Shown here one piece after another: positions 6,047-9,459 of a stretch of DNA of 9,459 nt (its first letter is position 1; the number at the start of each line of letters is the position of its first letter). The notes under the pieces were generated by a model. It saw nothing but the letters and a program-made list of their open reading frames with translations, had not been told where the DNA came from and did not search any database. This stretch comes from an uncultured Lachnospiraceae bacterium (GTDB lineage: Bacteria; Bacillota; Clostridia; Lachnospirales; Lachnospiraceae): the NCBI GenBank assembly GCA_902783445.1, contig CACZQX010000103.1:1-9459 (forward strand), given 5' to 3'. The position numbers and the translations under genes are program-made.

Positions 6047-7166
6047 TTAACTGTTTTTCCCTTTTAAACTCTCCCATTTTAAATATGCATTTATGAAAGG
6101 ATCTATGTTTCCGTCAAGAACGCTTTGAGCATTTCCCACTTCCTCATTTGTTCTGTGGTCCTTTACCATTGTATAAGGTTGTAACACATATGAACGAATT
6201 TGGCTACCCCAGCCATTGTCCATAACGTCCCCGCGAATGTCCGAAATCTTTTCCGCATTTTCTTGCTGTTTAAGTAAATATAACTTATTTTTAAGCATCT
6301 GCATAGCCTTATCTTTATTCTGATGCTGCGATCTTTCATTTTGGCACTGCACCACTATATTGGTAGGTATATGCGTAATTCTTATTGCGGATGATGTTTT
6401 GTTAATATGCTGTCCACCCGCGCCGCTGGAGCGGTATGTGTCGATTCGAAGATCCGATTCATCGATTTCTATGTCCAAATCTTCTTCGATATTCGGCATA
6501 ACTTCGCATGATGCAAAGGATGTTTGACGTTTGCCCGCCGCATTGAATGGCGATATCCTTACCAAGCGATGAACACCCTTTTCGCTTTTAAGGTATCCGT
6601 AAGCATAAAGTCCGCTGATTTGCATTGTTATGGATTTTATGCCGGCTTCGTCACCGTCCAGATAATCTATTATTTCTATTTTAAAACCTTTTGACTCGGC
6701 CCAACGCTGATACATTCTGGATAACATTCCGGCCCAGTCGCAACTTTCCGTTCCGCCGGCTCCGGCATGCAAGGTTAAAATTGCATCATTTTCGTCATAT
6801 TCGCCGGACAAAAGAGTTTTAATTCTGAATTCATCAAAATCTTTTGTAAATTCCTTTAATGCTTCTTCCACTTCCGGGATGAGAGATTCATCGTTTTCTT
6901 CGTATCCCATTTCCAGAAGAGTTTCCACATCCTCATATTTTGTTTTTATTTTTTCGAAAGATTCAAGAGCATCTTTTAATGCTTTAACCTCTTTCATTAC
7001 ATGGTTGGCTTTCTTTGGATCGTCCCAAAAATCTTGGGCTTCCATGGCCTTTTCCAATTCACTTATTTTCGCGCTTTTTCTCGCAACGTCAAAGTGAATC
7101 CCCCATTTCTTTAAGCGGCTGTGTGTAGGAGTTTAGAGTAAATTTAAACTGATCTAATTCAACCAC
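6047..7166 (-). CDS. prfB: Peptide chain release factor 2, made by programmed +1 frameshift
   Basis: RF2 reads UAA and UGA stop codons and releases the finished peptide. Translation starts at GTG 7166 (AGGTGAT just upstream), runs 25 codons to CTT at 7092-7094 and meets in-frame TGA (7089-7091). A +1 shift on CTT skips one T and continues with GAC (7088-7090) in the long frame to TAA at 6047. The joined protein is 372 residues. In joined numbering the stop-codon-reading SPF motif is at 205-207 and the catalytic GGQ at 250-252, exactly the E. coli positions, which confirms both the join and the GTG start. Residue 246 is Ser; E. coli K-12 has the unusual Thr. It lies 46 bases after secA with no terminator between and 12 bases before cheW. 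A short reading that starts at ATG 7057 would lack the first 36 residues and is wrong. Confidence 0.96.
7088..7104 (-). promoter_or_regulatory. RF2 programmed +1 frameshift site
   Basis: The minus strand reads GGGGG (7100-7104), five bases, then CTT TGA C (7088-7094). The CTT slippery codon, the UGA with a following C (a poor termination context) and an upstream Shine-Dalgarno-like G-run are the three known elements. In E. coli the spacing between the G-run and CTT is three bases; here it is five. When RF2 is scarce, ribosomes pause at UGA and shift, making more RF2. Confidence 0.95.
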
Positions 7167-7212
7167 AATATCACCTGCTTTTCTTTTATAATCTTTAAAT
7201 ACAATAAACAGA

Positions 7213-9459
7213 TTATTTTCTGCCGCAGCACTGTTTGTACTTTTTACCCGAACCGCATGGGCAAGGATCGTTTGGATATACCTTGTTTTCCGCACGTTTC
7301 TTTGGCTGTTTCTGTAATGAGTCGTCTTTGTTTGTACCCGTTACTTTTGCAACTTCTTCACGCTCGATTTTCTGCTCAACCTGAATATGGAAAAGTACTT
7401 TAAGAGTTTCTTCCATAATACCTGCGGTCATTTCATCAAACATGTCATAACCCTGCATTTTGTATTCAACAACCGGGTTCTTCTGAGCATATGCCTGAAG
7501 GCCGATACCCTGACGAAGTTGATCCATATCATCGATATGAGCCATCCATTTTCTATCGATAACTTTAAGAAGAACAATTCTCTCAACTTCACGCATCTGA
7601 TCTTCGGATGGGAATTCTTTTTCTTTAAGGGCGTAGAGTCTGTCGGCTTCTTCCACGAGTTTTTCCTTAACTTCGTCCATGGATTTGATGCTTTCGCATT
7701 CCTTTATTACGGCAGGAGAAATAGGAATTACCGGGATAATAAGTCTTGCCAGCTCTTTTACGTCAAGTTCTTCGCTTTTTCCTTCGTGTGAAACGCTCAT
7801 ATCAACAACGCTTCCCACAATATCGTTAATCATCTTCATAATCGGCTCTTTCATGCTTTCGCCGTCAAGAACCTGTCTTCTTTCTTTGTAGATAATTTCA
7901 CGCTGTTCGTTCATTACCTGATCGTATTCGAGAAGATTCTTTCTTATACCATAGTTGTTGTTTTCGATTTTTTGCTGTGCACGTTCAATAGCGCTTGAAA
8001 GCATCTTGTGTTCAATCATTTCGCCTTCCGGCACACCAAGGGCGTTGAATATGGCCATTGTACGCTCGGAACCGAAAAGTCTCATGATATCATCTTCAAG
8101 AGAGATGTAAAATCTTGATTCACCCGGATCTCCCTGACGACCTGAACGACCACGCAACTGGTTGTCGATACGTCTTGATTCGTGTCTTTCCGTACCGATG
8201 ATTTTAAGACCGCCGGCTGCTCTTGCTTCTTCATCAAGCTTAATATCGGTACCACGACCTGCCATGTTTGTGGCGATTGTTACGGCACCTTCTCTACCTG
8301 CATCGGCGATGATTTCAGCTTCCATTTCATGGAATTTAGCATTTAAGACTGTATGCGGAATGCCCTGCTTCTTTAAAAGTCTTGAAAGCTCTTCGGAAGC
8401 TTCGATAGTAACGGTACCAACCAGGATAGGCTGTCCCTTTGCGTGTGTTTCCGCAATATCTCTAACGATTGCCTCTAACTTTTCTTTTCTTGTGATAAAT
8501 ACAGAGTCATCAAGGTCGATTCTTTGTACCGGCTTGTTTGTGGGGATGGAAACTACGTCCATTCCGTAAATGTCTCTGAATTCTCGCTCTTCTGTTAAAG
8601 CTGTACCGGTCATGCCGGCTTTCTTTTTATATTTGTTAAAGAAGTTCTGGAAGGTGATGGTGGCAAGAGTCTTAGATTCACGCTTAATGTTAACGTTTTC
8701 TTTAGCCTCGATTGCCTGATGAAGTCCGTCTGAATAGCGACGGCCCGGCATGATACGTCCGGTAAATTCATCGATGATGATGACTTCACCTTCTTTAACG
8801 ATATAATCTTTATCCTTAAACATAAGGTTATTTGCCTTTAACGCTGTAATAACCGCATGCTGGATTTCCATGTTTTCTGAGTCTGCAAGGTTTTGAATGT
8901 GGAAGAACTTTTCGGTTTCAGCCACACCTCTTTCGGTAAGTGTTACAACCTTATCCTTTTCATTAACGATGAAGTCTCCGGTTTCTTCTTTCACATTACC
9001 AAGCATCATATCAAGCTTGCCGACTTCTTCGATATCTTCACCGCGGTGTAACTGCTTAGCTAAAATATCAGCCATAGCATAGATGCTTGTTGACTTTGTG
9101 CCCTGACCTGAAATAATCAAGGGGGTTCTTGCTTCATCGATTAAAATGGAGTCGACTTCGTCGATGATGGCGTAATGAAGGTCTCTTAAAACAAGGTCCT
9201 TTTCATAAATCGCCATGTTGTCACGAAGGTAGTCAAATCCGAGTTCGTTGTTTGTTACATATGTAATGTCGCAAGCGTATGCTTCCTTCTTTTCTGCGGG
9301 AGTCATTGAGTTTAAAGAAACCCCTACGCTTAAGCCTAAAAATCTATGAACTTCGCCCATCCATGTGGCGTCACGGTTTGCAAGGTATTCGTTAACTGTA
9401 ACGACATGGACACCCTTTCCTTCAAGGGCATTTAAGTATACGGGCAAAATGTCTGTCTG
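7213..9459 (-). CDS. secA: Preprotein translocase ATPase SecA, N-terminus outside window
   Basis: SecA is the motor ATPase that pushes preproteins through SecYEG at the membrane. The frame is open to the window edge, so 748 C-terminal residues are seen; about 100 N-terminal residues, including the Walker A loop, should lie just beyond. Visible in order are [20 protein letters not shown] at the start, the Walker B/DEAD box [14 protein letters not shown] (about residues 100-113), [14 protein letters not shown] of the crosslinking domain (about 231-244), MTGTA (282-286), TNMAGRGTD (396-404), and the arginine-finger helicase motif [18 protein letters not shown] (about 433-450). The C-terminal zinc motif [13 protein letters not shown] binds SecB or ribosomes in other species. 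TTG 9447 is not the real start. It heads an operon with prfB and cheW. Confidence 0.97.
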   Translation of the reverse strand, partial: QTDILPVYLNALEGKGVHVVTVNEYLANRDATWMGEVHRFLGLSVGVSLNSMTPAEKKEAYACDITYVTNNELGFDYLRDNMAIYEKDLVLRDLHYAIIDEVDSILIDEARTPLIISGQGTKSTSIYAMADILAKQLHRGEDIEEVGKLDMMLGNVKEETGDFIVNEKDKVVTLTERGVAETEKFFHIQNLADSENMEIQHAVITALKANNLMFKDKDYIVKEGEVIIIDEFTGRIMPGRRYSDGLHQAIEAKENVNIKRESKTLATITFQNFFNKYKKKAGMTGTALTEEREFRDIYGMDVVSIPTNKPVQRIDLDDSVFITRKEKLEAIVRDIAETHAKGQPILVGTVTIEASEELSRLLKKQGIPHTVLNAKFHEMEAEIIADAGREGAVTIATNMAGRGTDIKLDEEARAAGGLKIIGTERHESRRIDNQLRGRSGRQGDPGESRFYISLEDDIMRLFGSERTMAIFNALGVPEGEMIEHKMLSSAIERAQQKIENNNYGIRKNLLEYDQVMNEQREIIYKERRQVLDGESMKEPIMKMINDIVGSVVDMSVSHEGKSEELDVKELARLIIPVIPISPAVIKECESIKSMDEVKEKLVEEADRLYALKEKEFPSEDQMREVERIVLLKVIDRKWMAHIDDMDQLRQGIGLQAYAQKNPVVEYKMQGYDMFDEMTAGIMEETLKVLFHIQVEQKIEREEVAKVTGTNKDDSLQKQPKKRAENKVYPNDPCPCGSGKKYKQCCGRK

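Noticed and set aside
7089..7295. A 68-codon minus-strand ORF starting at ATG 7295
   Set aside because: Its first part overlaps the secA 3' end in another frame and looks like no protein. Only its last 25 codons are real, as the pre-frameshift part of prfB starting at GTG 7166.

Overview
The window looks like chromosomal housekeeping DNA from an AT-rich, low-GC Gram-positive anaerobe, most likely a motile member of the Clostridia. The reasons are strong AGGAGG-type ribosome binding sites, consensus sigma-A-like promoters, U-tailed hairpin terminators, a short single-domain NadE, a SecA with a C-terminal zinc motif, a Bacillus/Clostridium-type HTH-ACT protein, and an RF2 gene with a programmed frameshift. 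Genus cannot be fixed from the sequence alone.

Layout from left to right: (1) 1-774, minus strand, the N-terminal half of a major facilitator transporter cut by the window edge; its promoter region carries two dyad symmetries. (2) A divergent intergenic region of about 250 bp with a third palindrome and a near-consensus promoter for nadE. (3) nadE on the plus strand (NAD synthetase), ending at a strong bidirectional terminator shared with the convergent mgsA. (4) mgsA on the minus strand (methylglyoxal synthase). (5) A minus-strand operon of an HTH-ACT regulator, hom and lysC, which has its own extended -10 promoter and a terminator after lysC; it covers the first and branch-point steps of aspartate-family amino acid synthesis. 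(6) A second minus-strand operon, secA (5' end outside the window), prfB and cheW, ending at a clear terminator. All genes except nadE are on the minus strand.

How the genes fit together: LysC makes aspartyl phosphate. Hom converts aspartate semialdehyde to homoserine, the precursor of threonine and methionine. The small HTH-ACT protein in front of them is a good candidate for their amino-acid-responsive regulator. LysC carries a textbook ribosome binding site and GTG codon inside its frame, just before the ACT domains, so the gene probably makes both a full-length alpha subunit and a separate beta subunit. RF2 is made only when ribosomes shift +1 at a CTT TGA C site, the classical autoregulatory circuit. 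The two most informative features, the prfB recoding site and the lysC internal start, are both read directly from the sequence.

I found no mobile element, CRISPR array, rRNA, tRNA or recognisable riboswitch, and nothing that amounts to a new multi-gene system. The less ordinary points are the dyads around the transporter promoter, the misplaced Shine-Dalgarno sequence at nadE, and a lone cheW coupled to prfB.
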